A stretch of DNA of 64,000 nucleotides from an uncultured Collinsella sp. (GTDB lineage Bacteria > Actinomycetota > Coriobacteriia > Coriobacteriales > Coriobacteriaceae), in assembly GCA_900550195.1 (NCBI GenBank), contig URRB01000004.1, positions 1 to 64,000 of the forward strand. The letters run 5' to 3'. The notes beneath the pieces are model-generated. The model had not been told where the DNA came from and did no database searches. It was given only the letters and a program-made list of their open reading frames with translations. Each line of letters begins with the position of its first letter. The first letter of the stretch is position 1. Shown here piece after piece: positions 25,590-34,006 of the stretch. A program made the translations under genes and the position numbers.

Positions 25590-27566
25590 ATGACCGATAG
25601 CATGCAGCAGATGGCGCTCGACACGCTCGGCGCCTATTTTGGCTACACCTCGTTTCGCCCGGGGCAGGACCGCATGGTCGATGCGATCCTTGCCGGTCGC
25701 GATGCGCTGGGTGTTATGCCCACGGGCGCCGGCAAGTCCATTTGCTACCAGGTGCCCGCGCTCATGCTGCCCGGCATCACCTTTGTGGTGAGTCCGCTGC
25801 TGTCGCTTATGGAAGACCAGACCCGTGCGTTGCTCGCGGCGGGTGCACGACCCAGCTATCTCAACTCCAGTCTTACTCCGGCCCAGCAAAACACCGTGCT
25901 CAAGCGGGCGCGCGAGGGCCGCTACCAGCTTATGTACGTGGCGCCCGAGCGCCTGCTCGAGCCGCGCTTTTTAGCCTTTGCGCAGGAGGCCGCGGGTTCC
26001 TCCGGCATTGGCGTGCCGCTCGTGGCCATTGACGAGGCACACTGTGTGAGCCAATGGGGCCAGGATTTCCGCCCCGCTTACCTGCAGATTCGCGAGTTCA
26101 TCGATTCCCTGCCGCAGCGCCCTATCGTGGCGGCCTTTACCGCTACGGCGACTGAGCGCGTACGTGCGGACATTCAGCAGATGCTCGGCCTGCAAAACCC
26201 CGCGACGGTGGTGACGGGCTTCGATCGCAAGAACCTCTACTTTGGCTGCGAAGAGATGGGCGACAAGGCCAAGGCCGCGTGGGTGCGCGACTATGTGATC
26301 GCGCATTCGAGCGAGAGCGGCATCGTGTATTGCTCGACCCGCAAGACGGTCGACGCGCTGGCCGCGGAGCTTGCCGAGGCGCTGGGACCCAGCGGTATTC
26401 ACGTTGGTCGCTACCACGCCGGCATGGGCAACGACGCCCGCAGGCAAAGCCAGCGTGCCTTTATCGACGACGATATTCAGGTGATGGTTGCCACCAACGC
26501 CTTTGGCATGGGCATCGACAAGCCCAACGTGCGCTACGTGATCCACAACAACGTGCCCGAGAGCATCGAGGCCTACTATCAGGAGGCGGGGCGCGCCGGC
26601 CGCGACGGCGACCCGGCTAGCTGCTACTTGCTGTGGAACGGCAACGATTTTCGCATGCGCCGCTTTTTGATCGACCGCGGCGACGCTGCCGACGAGGCGC
26701 TCGACGACGAGCAGCGCGCGTGGGCGCTCCAGAACCGTTATCGCCTGCTCAGCCAGATGGAGGGCTACTGCAATACCACCGGCTGTCTGCGCGAATACAT
26801 GCTGCGCTACTTTGGCGACGAGGCCGCGGCCGAGCATGCGGCGGCCGCCGCGGGCGGCACGGCAGACGACGCCGAGGGCTGCGGCAACTGCAGCAACTGC
26901 CTCACGCAGTTCGAGGTCGAGGACGTCACCGGCATGGCCCGCGCCGCCGTGCGCTATGTGGCCACGCGACCCATGCGCTTTGGCAAGTCGCTGATCGCCG
27001 ATGTGCTTCACGGCGGCAACACCGAGCGCATTCGCCAGATGCATCTGGACGAGGACCACGGCTACGGTGAGCTGTCGAGCGAATCGGTCGGACGCATCAA
27101 GGACATCATCGGCCAGCTGTGCGGTCGCGGTTATTTGGCCACCTCGCAGGGGCAGTACCCGGTCGTGGGACTGGGTCCGCGTGCCGGCGAGGTCGAGGAC
27201 GAGGCGTTCGCCTTTACCGTTAAGCGTCGCGCGTCCAGGCGCAAGGCCTCGGCCCGCGCCCGCCGCGCCGTCGATCTGCTGCGCGAGGAGGCCGAGCTGG
27301 ATCAGCGCCCGCGCGTTGGCGACGATGCCGAGCTGTTCGAGCGCCTGCGTGCCCTCCGCAAGGAGATCTCGACGGAGCTGGAGATGGCGCCGTATATGGT
27401 CTTTTCCGACAAAGCCCTGCGCGGCCTGTGCCGCCTGCGTCCACAGACGCGCGAGGAGCTGGTCCAGGTCAACGGCATTGGCGAGAAAAAAGCCGACGCC
27501 TTTGGCGAACAGTTTATGGCGGCGATTAAAGAGTTTGAGTCCGAGCATGCGCGGGATGGAGCGTAA
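25590..27566 (+). CDS. recQ: ATP-dependent DNA helicase RecQ
   Basis: 658 residues, complete RecQ. Order: Walker A MPTGAGKSICYQ (about 44-55), the DEAH box AIDEAHCVSQWGQDFRPAY, helicase C domain with QEAGRAGRDG, a zinc-binding region (CNTTGCLR and CGNCSNC), RQC winged helix, and a C-terminal HRDC domain (about 580-650). RecQ unwinds recombination and fork intermediates 3' to 5'. Its stop codon overlaps the start of the next GntR gene by one base (TAATG). A helicase co-transcribed with a sugar regulator is odd. Confidence 0.96.
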   Translation: MTDSMQQMALDTLGAYFGYTSFRPGQDRMVDAILAGRDALGVMPTGAGKSICYQVPALMLPGITFVVSPLLSLMEDQTRALLAAGARPSYLNSSLTPAQQNTVLKRAREGRYQLMYVAPERLLEPRFLAFAQEAAGSSGIGVPLVAIDEAHCVSQWGQDFRPAYLQIREFIDSLPQRPIVAAFTATATERVRADIQQMLGLQNPATVVTGFDRKNLYFGCEEMGDKAKAAWVRDYVIAHSSESGIVYCSTRKTVDALAAELAEALGPSGIHVGRYHAGMGNDARRQSQRAFIDDDIQVMVATNAFGMGIDKPNVRYVIHNNVPESIEAYYQEAGRAGRDGDPASCYLLWNGNDFRMRRFLIDRGDAADEALDDEQRAWALQNRYRLLSQMEGYCNTTGCLREYMLRYFGDEAAAEHAAAAAGGTADDAEGCGNCSNCLTQFEVEDVTGMARAAVRYVATRPMRFGKSLIADVLHGGNTERIRQMHLDEDHGYGELSSESVGRIKDIIGQLCGRGYLATSQGQYPVVGLGPRAGEVEDEAFAFTVKRRASRRKASARARRAVDLLREEAELDQRPRVGDDAELFERLRALRKEISTELEMAPYMVFSDKALRGLCRLRPQTREELVQVNGIGEKKADAFGEQFMAAIKEFESEHARDGA

Positions 27567-28333
27567 TGATGGCAGCCGATAGCAAGACCGAACGTTCCGA
27601 GCGCGCCGAGGTGCCCGCCGTGCCGCTGTACCAGCAGGTCATGGACGACCTAAAGGGCGAGATCGCGCGCGGCGTGTACCCTGTCGGCTCGCGCATCCCT
27701 GCCGAGATGGAGCTCGCGAAGTCCTACGGCGTGGGGCGTATCACCGTGCGCCGTGCCATCGAGGAGCTGTCGCGCGCGGGGTATCTCAACCGCCAGCAGG
27801 GGAGGGGCACGTTTGTGTGCGCTCCCAAGCTCAAGCGCAAGATTCGCCAGAAGGGTGACGTCCAGAGCTTTACTGAGGGTTGTGCTGCCAACGACATGGT
27901 GCCGGGTGCGCGTCTGGTGTCGCGCACGGTGGTCGCGGCGACGCACGAGGATGCGGCGTTCTTTGGCGTGGAGCCCGGCTGCGAGCTTATCGTGGTCGAA
28001 CGCGTGCGCACGGCCGACGGCATCCCCGTCATGCTCGAGAACAACGCCTTTGTACTCGCCGACCATCCCTACCTGCAGACGCTGGCCGACGAGGACCTCA
28101 CCGATAATTCAATCTTTGCGCTCGTTGCCGAGCATTCGGGTCGTTCGCCGCTCAAATCCGATCCCTGCACGGTGGAGATTGCGCTTGCCGATGCTCAGGC
28201 GGCCCCGCTGCTCGAGGTTCCGATCGGCGAGCCGCTCTTCTACATGGAGACGTACTTTACCGATTTTGATGAGCAACCTCTGCTGCTCGGTCGCCAAAAG
28301 ATCGTGGGCTCGCGCTACGTGTTCGACATCTAA
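27566..28333 (+). CDS. GntR family regulator with UTRA domain
   Basis: 255 residues (an in-frame ATG at 27569 is an equal candidate). Winged helix at about 20-90 (SRIPAEMELAKSYGVGRITVRRAIEEL, QQGRGTFVC), then a UTRA domain ending VGSRYVFDI. It overlaps recQ by one base. Downstream, before the deglycase gene at 28475, two copies of a TAGAACA direct-repeat site lie around the promoter, so this protein probably represses that gene. The basic stretch KLKRKIRQK links the two domains. Confidence 0.92.
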   Translation: MMAADSKTERSERAEVPAVPLYQQVMDDLKGEIARGVYPVGSRIPAEMELAKSYGVGRITVRRAIEELSRAGYLNRQQGRGTFVCAPKLKRKIRQKGDVQSFTEGCAANDMVPGARLVSRTVVAATHEDAAFFGVEPGCELIVVERVRTADGIPVMLENNAFVLADHPYLQTLADEDLTDNSIFALVAEHSGRSPLKSDPCTVEIALADAQAAPLLEVPIGEPLFYMETYFTDFDEQPLLLGRQKIVGSRYVFDI

Positions 28334-28343
28334 CGTTCATAGA

Positions 28344-28422
28344 TAGAACAACATAGAACAAATTTGCCGAAATGACTTTCCGAGCGATTGCTTGCGTGGT
28401 ATAAATAGGACAACATAGAACG
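28344..28422 (+). promoter_or_regulatory. Promoter with two TAGAACA operators before deglycase 3
   Basis: TAGAACAACATAGAACA at 28344-28360 and TAGGACAACATAGAACG at 28406-28422; each is two half-sites 10 bp apart. The second overlaps an extended -10 element TGGTATAAA (28398-28406). This arrangement is expected of a repressor site. The adjacent GntR gene is the obvious candidate. Confidence 0.65.
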
Positions 28423-28474
28423 ACAGCAGGTACGAGCTATCGTCTAAAGTTGCCACACAAGGAGGAACATCAGT

Positions 28475-29443
28475 ATGAACGCACATGATCTGGTTCAGGA
28501 AATCATCGAGCGCAAGGGTAAGATCGAGAACGTCTTTTGGATCGCCTGCGGCGGTTCGATGATCGACCTGATGCCGGCCAACGAGCTGCTCAAGCGCGAG
28601 GCCACCACGTTTACCTCCACGGTCTATACTGCGCGCGAGTTCTGCCTGATGGCCCCTAAGAGCCTTGGCGAGAAGTCGCTCGTTATTGCCTGCAGCCACA
28701 GCGGTAACACGCAGGAGGTCGTCGACGGCTGCGAGATGGCGTTGGCTGCCGGCGCCGAGGTCGTCGCCATGACCGACTGCGAGGGCTCCAAGATCGACAA
28801 CGGCAAGTGGACTACCTGGGTCTATCCCTGGGGCGAGGGCGTGCCGCAGGCCGAGGTGCCGCAGGGCATCGGCGCTCTGATCGCCGCCGAGTTGCTCGAC
28901 CAGCAGGAGGGTTACGAGGCGCTTGCCGACATGTACGCCGGACTTAAGCAGATGGATGCCCTGCTGCCCGCTGCCCGCGAGAAAGTCAACGCCGAGCTGG
29001 GCGATCGCTTTGCCGAACTCTGCCAGCAGCACAAGTTCTTCTACATCCTGGGATCCGGCCCCAACTTTAGCCAGACCTACGCCATGGCCATCTGCTCGCT
29101 CATGGAGATGCAGTGGCAGCACTGCTGCTATATCCACTCCGGCGAGTACTTCCACGGCCCGTTCGAAGCCACCGAGCCCGGCGTGTTCTACTTTGTACAG
29201 CTCGGATCGGGCGAGTGCCGCCCCATGGAGGAGCGCGCGCTGGCGTTCCTCAACACGCACACCGATACGGTTATGGTGCTCGACGCGCTCGAGTACGGCG
29301 TAGGCGAGGTGCCCGCCAGCGTGCGTTCGTACCTGGAGCCGATCTTCTTCTACAACATGAGCTGCGAACTGCGTGCCGCTCGCGGCAAGGTGTTCGACCA
29401 CAGCCCCGAGGTTCGTCGCTACATGGGCATCGAGCAGTACTAG
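28475..29443 (+). CDS. SIS-domain deglycase, FrlB-like (paralogue 3)
   Basis: 322 residues. First SIS loop WIACGGSMID (about 22-31), classical second loop ACSHSGNTQEV (about 73-83), and GEYFHGPFE near 222-230. Of the four copies it has the most canonical SIS serine/threonine loop. It has no PTS genes of its own next to it, so it must use a substrate brought in by another permease, probably one of the two here. It ends in YMGIEQY instead of YMWKLSY. AAGGAGGA precedes the ATG; a strong terminator follows. Confidence 0.88.
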   Translation: MNAHDLVQEIIERKGKIENVFWIACGGSMIDLMPANELLKREATTFTSTVYTAREFCLMAPKSLGEKSLVIACSHSGNTQEVVDGCEMALAAGAEVVAMTDCEGSKIDNGKWTTWVYPWGEGVPQAEVPQGIGALIAAELLDQQEGYEALADMYAGLKQMDALLPAAREKVNAELGDRFAELCQQHKFFYILGSGPNFSQTYAMAICSLMEMQWQHCCYIHSGEYFHGPFEATEPGVFYFVQLGSGECRPMEERALAFLNTHTDTVMVLDALEYGVGEVPASVRSYLEPIFFYNMSCELRAARGKVFDHSPEVRRYMGIEQY

Positions 29444-29494
29444 GTAACGGGAAAAGCATTCACCTTCGATTCGCAAGTGAATAGCGTGCGTAAA

Positions 29495-29532
29495 AAGCGG
29501 GCCGCGCCGGGGATTTCCGGCGCGGCCCGCTT
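29495..29532. terminator. Bidirectional terminator between convergent genes
   Basis: A 16-bp perfect stem (AAGCGGGCCGCGCCGG / CCGGCGCGGCCCGCTT) with a short loop, flanked by A-run and T-rich ends. It serves the SIS gene and the convergent dehydrogenase. Confidence 0.88.
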
Positions 29533-29574
29533 GGTATTGCGCTTAGATTCGCGAGGTGTCGCGGCAACCGACGC

Positions 29575-30552
29575 TTACTTGGCGTCGTAGGCCTCGGCAT
29601 CCCACCAGTCGAGCTGGGCGATGTTGTCGCGAATGTGCTGGCAGCTCTTGTGGAAGCCCTCGAGCTCGTGCTCGGACAGGTCGAGCGTGTAGACCTCCTC
29701 GACGCCCTCGGCGCCGATCACGCACGGCAGGGAGGTAAAGATACCCTCCTCGCCATAATGGCCGGTCATGAGCGTGGATGCCGAAAGCACGGCGTGCTCG
29801 TTGTGCAGCACGGCGGCGCAGACGCGCGCGGCGGAGTTGGCGACGGCGTACTCGGTGCACTGCTTGCCCTGGTAGGTCACATAGCCGCCCTTGCGTGCAA
29901 GCTCCTCGATCTCCATGTGGTCGAAGGCGTACTTGTCGGGGTTCTCGGCCTGAAGTTCGTTGAGGCTCTTGCCGGCGATGGTTGCGGCCTTAAAGGCGGC
30001 CAACTGGCTAAAGCCGTGCTCGCCGATCATGTAGGCGTCGATGGACTTGGGGCTCACGCCGACCTTCTTGGAGATCTCGGTGCGCAGGCGGGCGGAGTCC
30101 AGGCCGCAGCCCGAGCCGATGATCTTCTTGGGATCGTAGCCGGTCAGGTGCCACAGCTCGGTGCACACGACGTCGCAGGGGTTGGAGATGCTCACGAAGA
30201 TGCCGTCAAAGCCGGCGTCGACGATGCGCTTGGCAAAGGTGCGGGCGGCGTCGGTGGTAAAGAACAGCTCGCCGTCGCGGTTGCCGGCGGCCAGCGCGAC
30301 CTTGCCGGCGGCGTTGACGATGACGTCGCAGCAGGCCAGCTCCTCGTAGTGGTCGTAGCAGTTGACGATCTTGGTGTTATACGGGACAAACGAAAGGGAG
30401 TCGCGCAGGTCCTGGACCTCGGACGTCACCTTGGCCTCGTTGATATCGCACAGGTACAGCTCGTCGGCAATGCCCTGCATAAGCAGGCTGTTGGCGACAT
30501 GTGCTCCTACGTGGCCCTGGCCGACCACACCGATCTTACGCGTCTGGTACAT
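29575..30552 (-). CDS. L-2-hydroxyacid dehydrogenase (lactate/malate dehydrogenase family, HicDH-like)
   Basis: 325 residues. NAD-binding GVVGQGHVGAHVA at the start, SNPCDVV with the substrate-positioning Asn, an Arg in LDSARLR, and the catalytic His in GEHGFSQ. The active loop AAGKVALAAGNRDGE lacks the Gln of lactate dehydrogenase and the Arg of malate dehydrogenase. GEHGxSQ recalls L-2-hydroxyisocaproate dehydrogenase, so a branched 2-oxoacid may be the substrate. The start at 30552 (MYQTRKIGVVG) matches the family; a 13-residue extension is unlikely. Confidence 0.85.
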   Translation of the reverse strand: MYQTRKIGVVGQGHVGAHVANSLLMQGIADELYLCDINEAKVTSEVQDLRDSLSFVPYNTKIVNCYDHYEELACCDVIVNAAGKVALAAGNRDGELFFTTDAARTFAKRIVDAGFDGIFVSISNPCDVVCTELWHLTGYDPKKIIGSGCGLDSARLRTEISKKVGVSPKSIDAYMIGEHGFSQLAAFKAATIAGKSLNELQAENPDKYAFDHMEIEELARKGGYVTYQGKQCTEYAVANSAARVCAAVLHNEHAVLSASTLMTGHYGEEGIFTSLPCVIGAEGVEEVYTLDLSEHELEGFHKSCQHIRDNIAQLDWWDAEAYDAK

Positions 30553-30763
30553 ATGAGTATCCTTCCGGCCGAGTTTTTCGCGTCGAACCATTGTAGCGTC
30601 CTGCTACCACTTTGCTAGGATAAAGCGCCGCAGATTTTTGGGACATGCCTTAATCTCTACTTTTGGGGTGATTTGGGCCGCTGACGGCATCGCCGGGCGA
30701 TGTACTCGCGCGGATGGGGCCGGTCGTTGTACCATAGCTGCAACTGACTCGTAAGGAGCTTCC

Positions 30764-31690
30764 ATGCCCATTCGCATTCCCGACGCCCTCCCTGCCGCCG
30801 CGCAGCTCGAGAGCGAGAACATCTTTGTCATGACCGAGTATCGCGCGCTGCACCAGGATATCCGTCCGCTGCGCGTGCTCATCCTCAACCTCATGCCCAC
30901 CAAAATCGCCACCGAGACGCAGATCATGCGCAAGCTCTCCAACACGCCGCTGCAGGTGGAGGTCGACCTGCTGCGCACCAAGACGCACGAGGCCACGCAC
31001 GTGAGCGCCGGCCATCTGGAGACGTTCTACCGCACGTTCGACGACATTCGCGACATTCACTACGACGGCCTGATCATTACCGGCGCTCCGGTGGAGCAGA
31101 TGCCGTTCGAAGAGGTCGACTACTGGCCCGAGCTCTGCCAGATCATGGATTGGTCCACCACACACGTGCATTCCACGCTGCACATTTGCTGGGGTGCGCA
31201 GGCCGGCCTGTACCATCATTACGGTATCCAGAAGTACGACCTACCGGCAAAGGCGAGTGGCGTATTTGAACATTATCTGGTGAAGCCGCAAAGCCCGCTG
31301 GTCCGCGGCTTTGACGACCGTTTCTATGCCGTGCATTCGCGCAACACCGATGTGCGCCGCGAGGACGTGGAGGCCGAGCCGCAGCTTGAGGTCGTGGCCG
31401 TGTCCGACGAGGTGGGCCTGTACATCATCAAGTCGACCGACAGCCGTCGCTTCTTTGTATTTGGCCACCCCGAGTACGATACCGACACGTTGCGCCTGGA
31501 GTACGAGCGCGACGTGAAGCGCGGGCTCAACCCTCAGGTGCCGGCACATTACTTCCCGGGCGACGACCCCACCGCCGAGCCGCGCAACGTCTGGCGCAGC
31601 CAGGCTCAGCTGTTCTACACCAACTGGCTCAACTACTACGTCTACCAGACCACGCCCTACGACCTAGCCCGAGCCGGCGAGGAGCACTAG
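30764..31690 (+). CDS. metA: Homoserine O-acyltransferase (MetA family, probably acetyltransferase)
   Basis: 308 residues, class I glutamine-amidotransferase-like MetA. The nucleophile is Cys142 in HICWGAQAG, and the histidine-glutamate pair lies in VFGHPEYD (about 235-240). Residue 111 is Glu (TGAPVEQ). In published work on this family Glu at this place favours acetyl-CoA and Gly favours succinyl-CoA, so homoserine O-acetylation is predicted. This is the first committed step of methionine synthesis. AAGGAG lies at ribosome-site distance. No SAM riboswitch was recognised in the 170 bases upstream. Confidence 0.93.
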   Translation: MPIRIPDALPAAAQLESENIFVMTEYRALHQDIRPLRVLILNLMPTKIATETQIMRKLSNTPLQVEVDLLRTKTHEATHVSAGHLETFYRTFDDIRDIHYDGLIITGAPVEQMPFEEVDYWPELCQIMDWSTTHVHSTLHICWGAQAGLYHHYGIQKYDLPAKASGVFEHYLVKPQSPLVRGFDDRFYAVHSRNTDVRREDVEAEPQLEVVAVSDEVGLYIIKSTDSRRFFVFGHPEYDTDTLRLEYERDVKRGLNPQVPAHYFPGDDPTAEPRNVWRSQAQLFYTNWLNYYVYQTTPYDLARAGEEH

Positions 31691-31718
31691 GCTACGGCTG
31701 CTGCTGTGCCGGCGGCGT

Positions 31719-31836
31719 GACGAGCGTGGATATCCGGACGGACGAGCGTGGATTTTCGGACATTTACAAATCGAGCGTGGATAATCTCCCACTTTTGGCT
31801 TGAAACTAGGCTCAAAACGGGAGATTATCCACGCTC
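31719..31836. repeat. 64-bp GAGCGTGGA palindrome, copy 2, with two leader units
   Basis: The palindrome spans 31773-31836 (arms GAGCGTGGATAATCTCCC / GGGAGATTATCCACGCTC). It is preceded by two tandem units of GACGAGCGTGGATnTyCGGAC at 31719-31762. The 443-base gap 31691-32133 holds this element and nothing else that I can support. Confidence 0.9.
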
Positions 31837-32133
31837 ATTTTTTAGGCATGTAGATGCCGATGGCTCGGCTAAGCGACGGTGCGTGCAGAGGCAAAGTCGC
31901 ATTTGGCGTAGTCTTGAATCTCGACGGGTTTTTCTTTCTGATAATCCGATGGACCAAGGCCTCAAAATGTGGAGACAGGGACCTCTCGACAACCGCCCTA
32001 CCTGCAGATATAAGACATCAGCCTAAAACGTCCAAAACCGTCAAGCATTTGGTCAGCGCCTGGACGGTATTTGGTCAGACTTCGCATGAAACCGTCTGGT
32101 ACGTTTGCGCCGTTCCAAGATTTGGGAGGCGAC

Positions 32134-33096
32134 ATGGGAAACATGACGGCGAATCAAAGGCTTGCAAGTCACATTAAAGCATGCGAACAGCAGATGAGCT
32201 GCGTGTACGCGCGCACGGCGGCGGAGGCAAAGCAGATTGAGCGGCGGGCGGAGGCGGGAAGTCTCGAAGCGGTCATGCCGGGGCTGTATGCGCGTCCGGA
32301 ATACTGGTCCGAGCTCAAGTTTCGGCAGCGTTATCTGCATCGGGTGCGGGCGCTTGCGCAAAAGCACCCCGACTGGACATTTTGCTCCTATACGGCGGCT
32401 GTTATCTATGGCCTTTCGGTTTCGCATGCCAATTTGACGCACATCCATATCGCCGCGATGCCAGCCCAATCGACGACGCCGGGCTCTCAGGTCATTCGTC
32501 ATCGCTATGCTCGTCAAACACGGGCCACCCAGATGGATATCGCCGTAACCGATATCGATCAAACGATTACGGATTGCTTGGTCGATGCATCGTTTGTCGA
32601 GGGACTGATCATCGCGGATTCGGCGCTCCATGAGCAACTTTTGTCGAAGGAGCATCTCGTTGAGACTGTCGACAAGCTTGGCCTGAATCGTCGCGGCGTT
32701 GTGACGGCGCGCAGGGTTGCACGATGTGCCGATGGGCTGTCGGAAAGCGGCGGTGAGTCCAAGGCGCGTGCCCTGATGATCGAGCGCGGCTGGCAGACGC
32801 CGGAGCTGCAAGTTGAGCTGTTCGACCCGGTTGAGCCGGGACGACCGTATCGCGTCGACTACTTGTGGCGCGTGGGCGACCGGCTGATTATCGGGGAGTT
32901 CGACGGATTCGTTAAAAGCGAGAAGGCGGCGGAGGAGGGCAAGCTCGCGAAGGCGCAGTTCGATGAGCGCCAGCGCGAGTCGAGGCTTTCGCTGCTTGAT
33001 AACTGCAAAATCGTGCGCTTGTGCTGGGATGATCTAAGGGATCCGACAAAACTCGATCGCAAGCTCAAGGTCGCCGGCGTGCCGCGTGCGTGCTGA
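32134..33096 (+). CDS. AbiEi-like / DUF559-type protein of unknown function
   Basis: 320 residues. The N-terminal half resembles the winged-helix region of AbiEi-type antitoxin domain proteins (AGSLEAVMPGLYARPEYW, near 40-57). The C-terminal third looks like a Vsr/DUF559 nuclease-like fold: ESGGESKARALMIERG, then VDYLWRVGDRLIIGEFDG with the D...ExD pattern and a following lysine. Such fusions are common in actinobacteria and often untested. GGGAGG selects the ATG at 32134. It is bracketed by direct copies of the 64-bp palindrome and its leader units. Family assignment is from memory of pattern. Confidence 0.7.
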   Translation: MGNMTANQRLASHIKACEQQMSCVYARTAAEAKQIERRAEAGSLEAVMPGLYARPEYWSELKFRQRYLHRVRALAQKHPDWTFCSYTAAVIYGLSVSHANLTHIHIAAMPAQSTTPGSQVIRHRYARQTRATQMDIAVTDIDQTITDCLVDASFVEGLIIADSALHEQLLSKEHLVETVDKLGLNRRGVVTARRVARCADGLSESGGESKARALMIERGWQTPELQVELFDPVEPGRPYRVDYLWRVGDRLIIGEFDGFVKSEKAAEEGKLAKAQFDERQRESRLSLLDNCKIVRLCWDDLRDPTKLDRKLKVAGVPRAC

Positions 33097-33119
33097 GGCA
33101 GTTGCAGGGCGTTTGGCTG

Positions 33120-33237
33120 CACAAGCGTGGAAAATCGGACGGACGAGCGTGGATTTTCGGACGCTTGTTGAATGAGCATGGATAATCTCCCGTTTTTGGC
33201 TCGTAAGGGGGCTCAAAGTGGGAGATTTTCCACGCTC
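33120..33237. repeat. 64-bp GAGCGTGGA palindrome, copy 3, with two leader units
   Basis: The palindrome lies at 33174-33237 (first arm GAGCATGGATAATCTCCC). It is preceded at 33120-33163 by the same two-unit leader as copy 2 (AAGCGTGGAAAATCGGAC, then GACGAGCGTGGATTTTCGGAC). Copies 2 and 3 are in the same orientation, 1.4 kb apart. Confidence 0.9.
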
Positions 33238-33263
33238 ATCTTGCGGGTGCGATACAGCGGCGG

Positions 33264-33860
33264 CTAGGCGCTGACGATGTGGGACAGCGGCAGGTCGTGC
33301 GCATCGGTGGGAACGTGGTCGACGCGTTGCTCGTCAAAGGCGATGCCGACGACCTGGCATGTTGCCGAAAGCGTGGGCAGGTAGCGGTCGTAACAGCCGC
33401 CGCCGTAGCCCAGGCGCGCGCCGGTGCGGTCGAAAGCCACGAGCGGCACGACAACCATGTCGAGCTCGGCGGCGGGCACGATGGGGAAGTGGTCGCTGTC
33501 GACGTCCGTGGCTGCGAAGGCCCGCGTAGGGTGGGCGATAAACGGGGCCTCGGACGCATCGCCGGCAGAGACTGCCCGCATGCACATGCGCTGGCCGCAT
33601 GCGGCGGCGTCGCTTGCCGAGAGCATGCACGGATAGGCTACGCGCCAGCCACGCGCGACGGCCGCGGCGGCAAACGCGGCTGGGTCGACCTCGGAACCCA
33701 TCGCGGCATAGACGGCAACGGTGCGTTGGCCCGCAGCGCCGCTGGGCTCCATCAGCTCAACAAGCCGCGCGCAGATAGCGGCGGACTTTGCCGCCCGAAC
33801 ATCCAAATCAATAGCATCGCGCCGAGCAATCACTGCCCGCCGCAACTCAGCCTTATCCAT
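33264..33860 (-). CDS. 5-formyltetrahydrofolate cyclo-ligase
   Basis: 198 residues. N-terminal KAELRRAVIARRDAI binds nucleotide phosphate in this family. The signature RLGYGGGCYDRYL (about 155-167) is intact, with VPLVAFDRTGARLG before it. It converts 5-formyl-THF to 5,10-methenyl-THF using ATP, in folate recycling. The start MDKAELRR at 33860 is preferred; an upstream in-frame TTG lies inside the repeat at 33877-33911. Confidence 0.9.
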   Translation of the reverse strand: MDKAELRRAVIARRDAIDLDVRAAKSAAICARLVELMEPSGAAGQRTVAVYAAMGSEVDPAAFAAAAVARGWRVAYPCMLSASDAAACGQRMCMRAVSAGDASEAPFIAHPTRAFAATDVDSDHFPIVPAAELDMVVVPLVAFDRTGARLGYGGGCYDRYLPTLSATCQVVGIAFDEQRVDHVPTDAHDLPLSHIVSA

Positions 33861-33876
33861 CCCAGTCTCATCTCCC

Positions 33877-33911
33877 AAACCTACCAAAAAGGGACAGGTT
33901 TATTTTGGCAG
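33877..33911. repeat. Palindromic repeat with GGGACAGG core (copy b)
   Basis: AAACCTACCAAAAAGGGACAGG, then TTTATTTTGGCAG: the same element as 15272-15309, with AAAA for TTT in the centre. Confidence 0.75.
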
Positions 33912-34006
33912 CTTTTATCTGGGCAAACGCGATATGGGCAGTAAAGTCACCGCAAATATGCCTGTGAACTGCGCCCTTTGTGGTTGTTTGGGCCTGTGCG
34001 TTAATG

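Noticed and set aside
31748..32026. 92-codon open frame in the metA downstream gap
   Set aside because: It starts inside the repeat leader, crosses the 64-bp palindrome and has no ribosome site or recognisable protein pattern.
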